Shown: positions 16,769-27,300 of the stretch, piece by piece
How the letters are laid out: the number at the start of each line of letters is the position of its first letter
Position numbering within the stretch: the first letter of the stretch is position 1
NCBI GenBank assembly: GCA_021463195.1
Contig: JAJTXZ010000056.1
Coordinates: 1-32,538 of the forward strand
Length of the DNA stretch: 32,538 nucleotides
From: Anaerolineae bacterium
GTDB taxonomy: Bacteria > Chloroflexota > Anaerolineae > UBA4142 > SHND01
Direction of reading: 5' to 3'
Made by a program: the position numbers and the translations under genes
Notes under the pieces: model-generated
What the model was told of the DNA's origin: nothing
The model's input: only the letters and a program-made list of their open reading frames with translations
The model's database searches: none

Positions 16769-18054
16769 ACGCCGTGTCCTTCCAAGCCATTTTCCATTAT
16801 GACGCAGACGCCACGCTGCGGCGCGCTGCGGACCGACAAGCGGCAGCCCACCATGGCAGCGCGCTCGCGCATTCCACGCAAGCCATAATGTCCGCTGATG
16901 ATAGCGCGCGTGTTGACGCGCGCAGGCTCAAAACCAATACCGTCATCTGTAACGCGCAGCGTAAATTGCTGCGCGCGTTGCTCAAATGTTACCGCCACGT
17001 GGCGCGCGCGCGCGTGACGGATCACGTTTTCCAGCGCCTCTTGCGCGACGCGATAAATACATTGTTCGACCTGCGGCTGCAAACCGTCCGCGCTTGACGG
17101 CAGCGTCAGCTCCAAGCGCAAGCCCGCGCGCGCGGCAGCCGATTCCGCCAGCGCGCGCAGCGCGAGAGGCAAACCTAAATCATCGAGCGGACTGGCGCGC
17201 AATTCGTGCAGCGCGCGGCGCGCTTCGGTAAGTCCGTTACGCGCGCTGCGCGTCGCCTGTTCTAAAATCTTGCGCGCCTCATGCGGCTCGTCATCCCATA
17301 GCGCGCTGACCGCTTCCAATTGGACGCTAACCGCCGATAAGGAATGGGCGAGCGTGTCGTGTAGCTCGCGCGCCATTCGATTGCGCTCACGACTGACCGC
17401 GAGTTGTTCCCCGGTCGTCGCGGCGAACGCGAGCTTTTCATTGGCGGACTGTAACTGCGCGCGCTGCGCGCGCTGCCGCAGCATCAACCACGCGATGCCA
17501 AGCGAAACGCCGGTCACGATCGAGAGCCGCGCCACGACTAGACTGATAAAGAATGGATAGAGCGATCCACTCGGATTGATAAATGGCAGCGTTAGCGCGC
17601 TGTCGAGCAATGTCAACGTAATGCCCGTGAACATGACCGCGCCCATGTTGTACTGCCACGCGACGAAAAAAGTCACCATCTGGAGCGTAAACCATGCGCT
17701 GAGCAAAAAACCCTGCGCAATCAGTTCGCGCGCGTCGGGCGCGATAAACCAATTCAAAGTGACGAATTTATCAAAGATAATGGCAAAGCTCGCGAGCGCG
17801 AGGACGAGCGGCAAAAACGCGCGCCCCAAATTGTGAGCGAACCATGGCGTCCAGACCAAAGCAATGATCAGTAGTTGCAGCGGCAAGGTCAAAAGAAAAT
17901 AAACTGGTAGCGGCGCGCTCGCGCCAAGCCAGATGCCAAAACCGCGTCGGGTCAAGGGCTGCAAAATCAATACCGCGACGACGACCACGCGCAAAACTTG
18001 AATAAGGCCTGACTCTAATTGCGCGGGCTGCGCGGCGGATAGTAAAAACTTCAT
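16765..18054 (-). CDS. NarL-type sensor histidine kinase, multi-pass membrane
   Basis: A membrane sensor kinase of 429 residues and the partner of the overlapping response regulator. Residues about 15-195 hold five to six hydrophobic helices with very short loops, so sensing is probably within or at the membrane, as in DesK-like kinases; no separate input domain is seen. A coiled coil (RAQRAQLQSANEKLAF) leads to the HisKA_3 box RMARELHDTLAHSLS with His232. The ATPase domain has the N box IYRVAQEALENVIRHA, G1 TDDGIGF and G2 GHYGLRGMRERA. No clear Shine-Dalgarno sequence precedes ATG 18054. The gene may be read from a short leader or be leaderless. Confidence 0.94.
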   Translation of the reverse strand: MKFLLSAAQPAQLESGLIQVLRVVVVAVLILQPLTRRGFGIWLGASAPLPVYFLLTLPLQLLIIALVWTPWFAHNLGRAFLPLVLALASFAIIFDKFVTLNWFIAPDARELIAQGFLLSAWFTLQMVTFFVAWQYNMGAVMFTGITLTLLDSALTLPFINPSGSLYPFFISLVVARLSIVTGVSLGIAWLMLRQRAQRAQLQSANEKLAFAATTGEQLAVSRERNRMARELHDTLAHSLSAVSVQLEAVSALWDDEPHEARKILEQATRSARNGLTEARRALHELRASPLDDLGLPLALRALAESAAARAGLRLELTLPSSADGLQPQVEQCIYRVAQEALENVIRHARARHVAVTFEQRAQQFTLRVTDDGIGFEPARVNTRAIISGHYGLRGMRERAAMVGCRLSVRSAPQRGVCVIMENGLEGHGV

Positions 18055-18099
18055 GGCGCATCAAGTTTAGCACATCTTACGTTGCAAGGGTAGGAAATT

Positions 18100-18105
18100 T
18101 GTCAA
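18100..18105 (-). promoter_or_regulatory. Candidate -35 box of the NarL-type operon
   Basis: A perfect TTGACA on the minus strand lies 46 bases before the kinase start. The -10 region at 17-base spacing is poor, and the best match, TAAGAT, lies at 20 bases. A weak -10 next to an upstream dyad operator suggests an activator-dependent promoter. Confidence 0.4.
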
Positions 18106-18113
18106 GCTGACGC

Positions 18114-18149
18114 ATGACGACAGTCATATCTTGATATGACGCGTGTCAT
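18114..18149. promoter_or_regulatory. Four-half-site dyad operator (ATGAC/GTCAT array)
   Basis: Half-sites ATGAC (18114), GTCAT (18123), ATGAC (18136) and GTCAT (18145) alternate in orientation. The central pair extends to GTCATAT-CTTG-ATATGAC, and the outer and inner half-sites are separated by 4-base spacers on each side. The whole array is symmetric about 18131-18132, while the spacer bases are not conserved. It lies directly upstream of the -35 box of the kinase/regulator operon. That is the usual place for a NarL-family activator dimer pair. Confidence 0.6.
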
Positions 18150-18280
18150 ATGGCGGAATGCGTCGCGTCACTGTGTTTGTATCCCAGCTCGCGTTAAAGT
18201 AGCAATAGTTAAAATAGTTTTATGTTTAATCTCTTTGTCAAGCGCAGGCATCGCGCGCGAATTTGAAACTCGCGATGCGT

Positions 18281-18309
18281 TTGACACGGGTATTGATTTC
18301 GCGAATATT
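18281..18309 (+). promoter_or_regulatory. Promoter of the giant surface-protein gene
   Basis: TTGACA, a 17-base spacer, then AATATT (four of six -10 positions). Transcription from about 18316 leaves a leader of about 34 nt before ATG 18350. Since the -35 lies downstream of the alternative TTG at 18263, it also argues against that upstream start. A hairpin (18248-18255 with 18271-18278) lies just upstream. Confidence 0.55.
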
Positions 18310-18349
18310 TTTTTGCGAGTTGTCGCTTTGTAAATTGTTGGATTCCGTC

Positions 18350-21300
18350 ATGACCAAATCCACGTTCCGCGTTTTGGGCGTTATTTTATTTTCGAGCGTC
18401 GTCGCCGCTTTGATTTTATTTGGCGCGCAGTGGTGGAACGCCACGCCGGCGCGCCAAACGCAAAACGCGTGGAACAATGCGCGCGCCGCCGGCGGTTATG
18501 CCTTTCGTTCCGATATTGTCGAGTCGGATGTGCCGCGCGCAGAGCTGGGCAATATCGGGCGCAGCAGCGTGGAACATGCGTATCATATCGAAGGCGTTAC
18601 GCAGCTCGATGCCAAGCGGCTTGAATTTTCGCTATGGGATGATGGCGGCAGCGTCGCGCTGCGAGAATCCGCCGCGCAGTTCAGACTCGAAAATGGACGC
18701 GCGTTTGGGCGCCGCGGCGAGCAAGCTTGGCAAGCCATCGGCAATTTCACCGAAGGCATCGCGCCCGAAGGCGACTTTATGGCATTCCTCGCGGGCGCGC
18801 AAAATGTTCAGAACGTTGGGCATGAAACGCGCGACGACGTCACGTTCACGCGCTATACGTTCGATTTGAATGGCGCGGGTTTTGCCGAATATGTGCGCGC
18901 ACAGACGCAAGCGCGTTTACAGCAGCAAGGCGCGCTGCCGTATGGACTTCAGGTTGGACTGACGGAACAATATAAAAATTTGCGCGGCACGGGCGAATTT
19001 TGGGTGGGTCAGGATGGTTTGCCGCTGCGTCTTGTCGCCAACTTGGAATTTCCGCCGCAGAATGATTATATCGTACGCGCGCGCATCACGACCGTATTTA
19101 GCGATTTTCCCAATTATGTCCAGTATCAAAACGGCAAAAATTTCTGGACGCTTGCGGTTGAAAATTTTCCGTATCAACGGACGGAAGAATTTGGCGCGTA
19201 CGCGAGCGCGTTGGGCGCGTTCGCGTATGACGCGGCGCGTCAATGGACGGATGCGGGCGCCAACGCAGCGACGCATATTTTGGCGCGGAATATTTCGGCG
19301 TTGGGCGCGTTAGCGGTCGTGGCGCTGCTCCTCTATTTCTTTTTTCGTTTTCACCACAAGCGTTTTGTGTACAACGCGCTGGTCATTTTTGTCATTGTTT
19401 CGATGGAAGCGTCGCCGCTGATGCAAGCGCAGCAGGCGAGCGCGTTCAGCGCTGAACAAAACGCGCAAGCTGCCGCGCAACAAGCGCAACAAACCGCGCA
19501 GCAAAATTTTCAGGACGCGACGCAAAAAATTCAGCAAGCGAACGAAACTAAACCGCAGGTTGACCCGCTGCGCGCGGCGTACGATGCCGCGCGGACGGAA
19601 AATTCTTTGCGCGCGCCGCTGAATCTGCCAACGGGCGGCGGCGCGCCGGACGATGGCGCGGCAGCTGCGGCGCCAGTCTCGGCGCAAGATTACGCGCGCG
19701 TCGCCGCCGCTATCAATGCGTCGGTGTGCGATGTCAATCAACCCGCGCTCGATTCCGACAGCGATGGTTTGACGAATTGCGAAGAGGTGTTGCTCGGCAC
19801 AAATTCGCTGCAAGGCGATACCGATAGCGACGGTTTGGCGGATGCGCTAGAGGTCGTCGGTTTTGATTTTGGCGGCAAGCATTGGTACTCGGATCCGCTC
19901 AAAGCGAGCGCGCTGAATGACGGCATGCTCGACGGACAGAAATGTCAGTTGACGAACGGCAATCCCAACTGCGCGTTTTCAAGCAATGGCGATGCTACGC
20001 CCGATTTGTTTGATCGCGATATGGACGGCGATGGCGTGCCGAATGCGCTGGATTTGACGCCGCAGCAAAAGAACGCGCAAACATTCGGCGAAACTAATCC
20101 GGTTTCACTCGTCGTTAATAATCTCGCCGCGAGCAAACCGACCTACGTCGAGTTTCAAATTCGCCCGACGAATCCGCAACATTTGTGGTACGCCTACAAT
20201 GTGCTGGATTGGGTTGCGGGCGATCAAGAGGGCCAAATTCAGCGCGATGACGCGTCGGACGCGCCCAAAACATTTTACGCGGTTTGTATGGCGCGCGGCG
20301 GTTCAAATTGTCGGATGAATCCGGACAATAACGGCGACATTAAACTTGTGCCGATGCTCGAAATTCGCGCGCCGCTGTCGAGCGCGAATATTCCCAACAG
20401 CAGCGCGTTGAGCGCGTACGGCATTTTTAGCAAAGTAGATACCTCAAACAAATATATTTATGTGCCGCTGCAACTGGTCAAGGATGACAAGACCGGCGAC
20501 CGAGTCGCGTTTTATGGCAAGATGCTGTATCAAGCTCCAGCGCAAGGCGCGTGGGGCGGCGCGCATCAGGCGCGGCTCGTTTGGGTCGTGCAGATGTTGG
20601 TGGATGTGTGTCAGGACACGGAGGGTTCGGTCTGCAAATCGTACGTCAAAAACGGCGTGGATTATCATAATCAACTTCAGATTACGCAAACGTATTACGA
20701 CGATTTTACATTGACCGGTTTGAACGTGCGCGAAAATCGCGGGACTGATTACGCGCTTGTTTATCAAGACCCTGCCAAAACTGACAATCTCAATCTGGAC
20801 GCCGATTTGACGCGGCTTGTCACCGGGCTGGATTTGGCATTGCTTACGCCGCGCGATTGTGAAAATACAGACGCGGCGGGCGTTTGTCTCGGCGGCGACG
20901 GCAAACCCGATTTGACGGTGAATGGTCGCGGCGTCAATGCGCCGATGCTGCAGGACCGTTTTGATTGGACCAAAAATTCTGGCGTGTCTGATGACCAGCG
21001 TTGGGGCTTGAATAGCTTGCGAGTGACGACCAAACATTACGACCATCGCGATTTGGCAGTGGCGAATATCGGTTCGGTCGAGGCGCAAAATGTTTTGAAC
21101 GCGCAATTTACGCCCGCATGGAGCGCTGCCGCGCCGATTACGCCGACGCTGCTGTACGTGTACGAAGACAATTTCCGCGTGGTCAGCGATTCGCCGCAAG
21201 CTCGCGCCGACGCGGGCGTGCAGTGGACAGGTTCGCAAGTCAATGTAAATATGAATTGGGCGTCGCCGCAATGGGTGGCAGGTTTAAATGTCGCGCCCTA

Positions 21301-24300
21301 TACGCGTCAATCCGGCGCGTGGCGTCCGCTCGATATGGTGACGTACGGCGCGGAATTGGACCGTCGTTTTCAAGGCGTTGCGGACCTCGCCGATACGGCG
21401 GATGTCACCGCCGGCAAAATTGAATTGTTCAAATTGCAATACGCGGCATGGTTCAGCGGCATCTCGCAAGTGATTCAAATCGGCGATACGCCGCTGTTTA
21501 ACCGCGCGCAGTTGAACAGCGATTCGCAGGTCAAGAATCGCATTGTTTTTGGCGCCAAGAGCGCGAAAGCGCTGCTCGTCTTTGTCACGACACAGTACGA
21601 TGTCGCGTTCGGCATTCGCAACGCGATGGGCATCGAAGCGCGCGAGGTGTATCAATATCTCGGTTTGCTCAAGCGCGGCCAAACGCTCAAAGATATTGAA
21701 ATCGAAAATACATTTTCGTCGCTGGCGCGCAAAATGCGCCGTTTGAATATCGAGGTGGACGCCGCGACGGGCAAACCGATTAATGGCGAAACGTTGTCGA
21801 ATGGACAGCGTTTTACTTCGGTTGTGGCGGCGCTGACGATTGTTTCTCTGCTCGCGGGCGGCGGGTTGTACGCGGCGGGCTTGGCGACGGGCAATCAAGG
21901 TCTCATCATCGCAGGCCAAGCTTTGCTCGCGTTCGGTTTATTCATTTCGCTCGCGGTCACGCCGCTCATTGCGGTCAAGAATATATTTCGAGCGCTTTCG
22001 TCGGCGGGCGAACTATCATTCGGCAATGCCGCCAAAACGCTGGGCGCGAATTCCGAACTCATTGGCGTCTCAAAATACGCGCGCGGCGTCGGACTTTTTT
22101 TTGACCTCTCGCTGCCGTGGGGTTTGGCGCTGTACGATATTTTTTCGAATCATCTTAAATTCGGTTCGCCCGAATTCAACACTGTCGTCGCGCAAGCTAT
22201 CGCTGGCACGATCGTCGCGATTCTTTTGTTCGCGCTCGGCGCGTTTGTCATCGGCGCGATTATCACCGCCATCATCGGCTTTATTGACGTGCTGCTTGTG
22301 CTGCTCTGCCAAGGCGGCGTCGGCGGCGCGTGTTGGGGTGTGGTGGGCGAAATCACGGCGGCGATTGCGGATTTTATTTATAAAGGCGGCGCGACGATTG
22401 ATTTCGCGCACAAGGATAGCGCCGGCAATTCCGACCTGGTGCAAATAAAAAATCTCAAACTGCATCTCGCGGACGCGAGCAAAGGAATGCGCGCGGACAA
22501 TTCCATCACGTATAGCGCGGACATTCAAACCAATCTTTATCACAAGTATCGCAGTTTTGAATTTTACAGCAGCGATCATTTTTTCAGCAGCAACGATCTC
22601 CGCGAATCCACCTTCAAGTATCAACTCACCACCGACAAGAACGCGTCGTTGCGTTCTAATCGTAATGAAATGCCCAATGCATGGCAGAATGTGCAGCGCA
22701 AGAGCGGCGGCGGTTGGCAGGCAACCAAAACCGATCATGTGACGAGCAATCCTATCACTTTTGAGGCGGGCTTGAATCGCGCCAGTCCCCTCTATTTGAA
22801 AATGAGCTATGCCGTGATGGGCTATAGCTGTTGGGTCGGTAAATGCGATTACACCACGACGCGCGGCGACAATACGAGCGACCTCGGCAGTATCGTCGTC
22901 TTTGATATTTTTCCGCGCACCCTCGACGCGTTTTATAAAATGGATTGGGCGGGCGGCGTATCAAATCAAGTGTGTCTGCCGTTTTTTGCCGGCTTTCAGA
23001 GTCTTGTGCCGCCGCGCCCTCTGTTCAAGACATCCTGTTTCACCACGCACTCGGGATATATTTTCAAAACCCAACGCGACCATGATGGTGATGGTTTGAT
23101 GGCGCGCGCGTTCGGCGGTCTCGATCCTGACGATACGAAATTCGATACAGACAATGATGGCGTGCCGGACGCGGTAGAGCTAGAAAAAGGCATTGACCCG
23201 ACTAGCGCGGATACCAATGGCGACGGTCTTGCCGACGCGCAAAAATTGATTTATGGACTCGATCCGCTGCGCGCCGATACCGACCGCGACGGCATTGTAG
23301 ACCGAACCGAACTGGCGGGTTTTAATTTTACCTATGCGCCCGGCAAACAAACGCGCGTATATCCCGATCCGCTCGCGCCTGATACGGATGGCGACGGATT
23401 TGACGATTATTCCGAAGCTGTTGGCGGCGCGGACAGCGTCGCTGCCGTCGCGCGTCGCAATCAAACGAAAAAGGCGCAGGGGGCTGCGCGCGCGCAAACG
23501 GACGCGTTTACGCTCGGCTTGAACGCGCGCGTCTTTGACGCCAATCCATTGGAATTGCGCGCCGAGACGCGCCAAGGCAATCTCTTTCTTGGACCCGGCG
23601 ACACGTTTGTCTATACCATGACGCTGCAAAACAAATTGCAGCCCGGCGCATACCAGCGCGCGAATCAAATTTATGCGTCGGGATTGATTACCGCCGCGCT
23701 GCCAAGTCAAATTCAATTTCAGTCTGGCGGCGCGAATTCGTTTACGCAAAGTTTTATCTTGGGCAATAGCGCCATCACGCCGACGCTGAATCTGAAAATC
23801 GCCAGCAACGCGTCCACCGGACGCATCGCCATCAATAATGACGCGTCCGCGACTCTTTACGATGGTGTTCCCGCGACCACACCGCTAGCCCACGTTTTGA
23901 ATCATAGCGCGTACGAGTTGACGATTGACGCCGATCTGCCCACCTCGCAATTCGCGGCGATGCCTTTTGCGCGCGCGGGCGCATCTTTGACGCTTGGCGG
24001 CATTGCCCAAGATGCCACCACTCCGATTTCCCAAGTCGAAATTAGCGTTGACGGCGGACCCTTTGAACTAGCGAGCGGCAATGCCGCTTCGCTCGGCAAT
24101 GCCGCGTATGCGTGGGCATATACCTGGCTTGCGCCCGAAACCGCCGGCGCGCATACCTTTCGCCTGCGCGCGACCGACAGCGTGGGCAATGTCCAAAATC
24201 CGCTGACGACAATGACGGTGCGTGTGGATGCCCAAGCGCCCGCGCTCACAACCGATCTGGACAATAATCCGATTGTCGCCGCATCGTTGGATGAAAACGG

Positions 24301-27300
24301 ACAATGGGTTGTCGCTTTGAACGGCACAGTTACCGACGCGTTCGATGCGAATGCAAGCGGCGTGGCTGCCGTCGAAGTGTCGTTCGCTCCATACAATAAC
24401 GGGTGGCAGCGCGCCAATCTAGACCAAAGCGTATCGCCGCATACATGGTCCATTCTTTACCGCCTCGCCGCGTTCGATTCAAATACCGATGCGGTGATTA
24501 ATCCGAGCGGGCAGGCGCAGGCACAAGCGCGCGCGTTCGATAATGTCGGCAACCTAACGACATCGGGCCCGACGGCTCTACGCATTGACCAGACGCCGCC
24601 CACATTGACCCTGAACGACCCGGCGGATACACCCGGCGGCGAATTTATCACCCGCGCGTCCACTCTCGCCGGCAGCGTGACCGATCCCGCGTTGAATGGC
24701 GTCAATTCTGGCATTGCGAGCGCCGAAATCGCGTTCACGCTTGACAAAGTGACCGACGCGCTGACGCACGCGCTGCTGCTGCAATCGTTCGATACCAAAC
24801 TCGGCGTCAACGCGTGGCGCGACCGCGCCGCGTTGGGCAACAATGCGATGTGCGATGCGGCGAACTGTCCGGCGACCGTCGCAGGGCGTGTGGGGCTGGG
24901 GCTAGAGTTCAGCGGCGCGTCGAATCAAAGCGTCAATGTCGCCGCGTTTCCCATTCCCCTAACCAACTATACCTTTTCAGAATGGTTCAAAACCACTTGC
25001 GCCGATTGCGGCTTGTCTTTGCTTCAGGGCGCGGCGATAGCTGACCGTCAACTTTATTTGCGCGGCGGCGCGGTGTGCGCGGACGTATTTAACGGTTTTC
25101 GCCAACAGATTTGCGCCTCGAGCGCCAATTACGCCGATGGTAACTGGCACAATGTGACGCACGTCCTCGATGCCGATGGACAAAAATTGTATGTGGACGG
25201 CGCGCTGCAATCCTCTAATTCGCTCGGCGCGTCGGCGAGCAGCGCGATCGCGACGGTCATCATTGGACGCGCGCCGCAAGCGGAAACGCCCTTTTTCACC
25301 GGACAGCTCGACGAAGTAAAATTGTTCGCTTTTGCGCTCGACGCGGACGCGGTTCAAGGTTTATACAATACATGGCAGCCGACGACGCTTTCAAATTCCG
25401 GCGCAGGCGTGTTTAATGCTACGTGGAGCATGCCGCTCCCGACTGACCTCGAGGGCAATTATCAAATTGATTTGACCGCCACCGACATGCGCGGCAATCG
25501 CAATGAAGCGCGCGAAACGTGGGGGCATTGGAGCGGCGAAATTGATTTACGCGCCCCCCGTGTCGCCATCCAACTCGCCTACAGCGGTTCAGGTTCGACC
25601 GCGCGTACGACTATCACCGGTTGGGCGGAAGATTTGAATTTGACCGAAGAAGGTTTTGAAAGTCCCTGCGCGCCCGCGACGTTTACTCGCGCCTACAATT
25701 CGCTCACCCGACCCGATACGCCGACGCGATTGAATCGCATTGATTTTTCATGCAGCATCCCCGGATTTATTGACAAGACTACGCGGCTAAAAGCGTGTGA
25801 TACAAATCAACGCTGCGCGGCGAATTATCCCGACGCCTATATGCTCTATGCGGTCAATCCCGGCTGGACCGAGCGCGCGCCCGCATTCACCTATTCCCCC
25901 GTCCAACGTATCGCCACCGCTTCGCGATGGGGCGCCTGGAGCGTCGGCGGTTTGGCGACGGATGACGCGCATGGCAAAGTGTATTGGAATGATTTGGATG
26001 GTCTGCGCCGCTCCAATCTCGATGGCTCGCAGCTGGAAACGCTGCCCATCGGCTCTAGCGTCACCCGCGATCTCGCCCTCGATAGCGCCGCCGGTATTCT
26101 GTTTCGTCTCGAAAGCGACGGCGTGTATCGCTCCAATCTCGACGGTTCACGTTCTGCGCGCGTCATCGGTCTTGACGGCCAATTCGCGCTTGCGGTGGAT
26201 TCGCCGCGCGGCAAAATTTATGTCGGCGGCGGCAATGTCATTCGACGTTACAATTATGACGGCAGCGGCGGCGAAATCTTTGATACCGATGGCGCCGCGA
26301 CGGTATCTGTGCGCGCCCTCGCCGTGAATACCTCTACCGGACGCGTCTTTTGGTCGCGCTATGCCAATACTCCCAATGATCCCACGTGCAAGTTCTATAA
26401 TTTCGTCATGTGGCGGAATTTTGACGGGAGCGGCAGGAATTTTTATTCGGATAATTACGCTGGGCCTTACAACCCCGGCTGCAATGTTGAATATGAAACG
26501 CTCGCATACGACGCGGTGTCCGACAGCATCTTTTTCCCCAGCTATAAAGAATCGCAGAGTAACGGTTTTCTCACCTTTGCCACCACCTTGAAACGCATCC
26601 CCGCGAGCGGCAATGGCTGGTGGAGTTGGGATGTTGGACCTATCTTTTCCGGCACGCGCGGCTTGGGTTTCGCCACCTATCATTCAAAACCTTTTGACGC
26701 GGCGGATTTGGAAGTATCCAAGACCGCGCCTCCCGTCGTCGTGCCTCTTGGGCCCCTGCCTTATCAAATCGTCATCCGCAACTCGGGCGTTAACCCCGCG
26801 TCGAATGTGACTATTACCGATACGCTGCCTATTACTGTCACGTTCAACTCGGCGATGACCAATCTCGGTCAAAATTGTCCTGCGCCGAATGGCGTCCATT
26901 TTTCCTGCGTACTGGACGATCCTATTCAAGGCGGCTCAACCGTCACGTTGACCATTCACACCACCGTCAATGCGGATGGCTTGGGCCAAATTGACAATCG
27001 CGCCGGCGCGCAAATGAGCGCCACCGACCCCAGCCCCAATAACAATCAATCGCAAAACGTCGTCAATGGCGTTACTCCAACGCGGACGCCCACCCTGACG
27101 CCGACGCCGACGCCGACTCTGACGCCGACCAATACGCCGACTCAGACACCCACCTTTACGCCCACCTTTACGCGCGCACCCGCGACTCCCACGCCCGCGA
27201 CCCTGTTCAAGAGTTTGTACTGGACGAATGGACTAGACAAGATTCGCGCGGTCAACGCGGACGGTTCGGGCGCGCGCGATATTCTTGTCCGCTCTAACTT

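Noticed and set aside
18263-18349. TTG 18263 as the start of the giant gene
   Set aside because: The segment contains the probable promoter (18281-18309) and would put 29 residues before a typical signal anchor that begins at ATG 18350.
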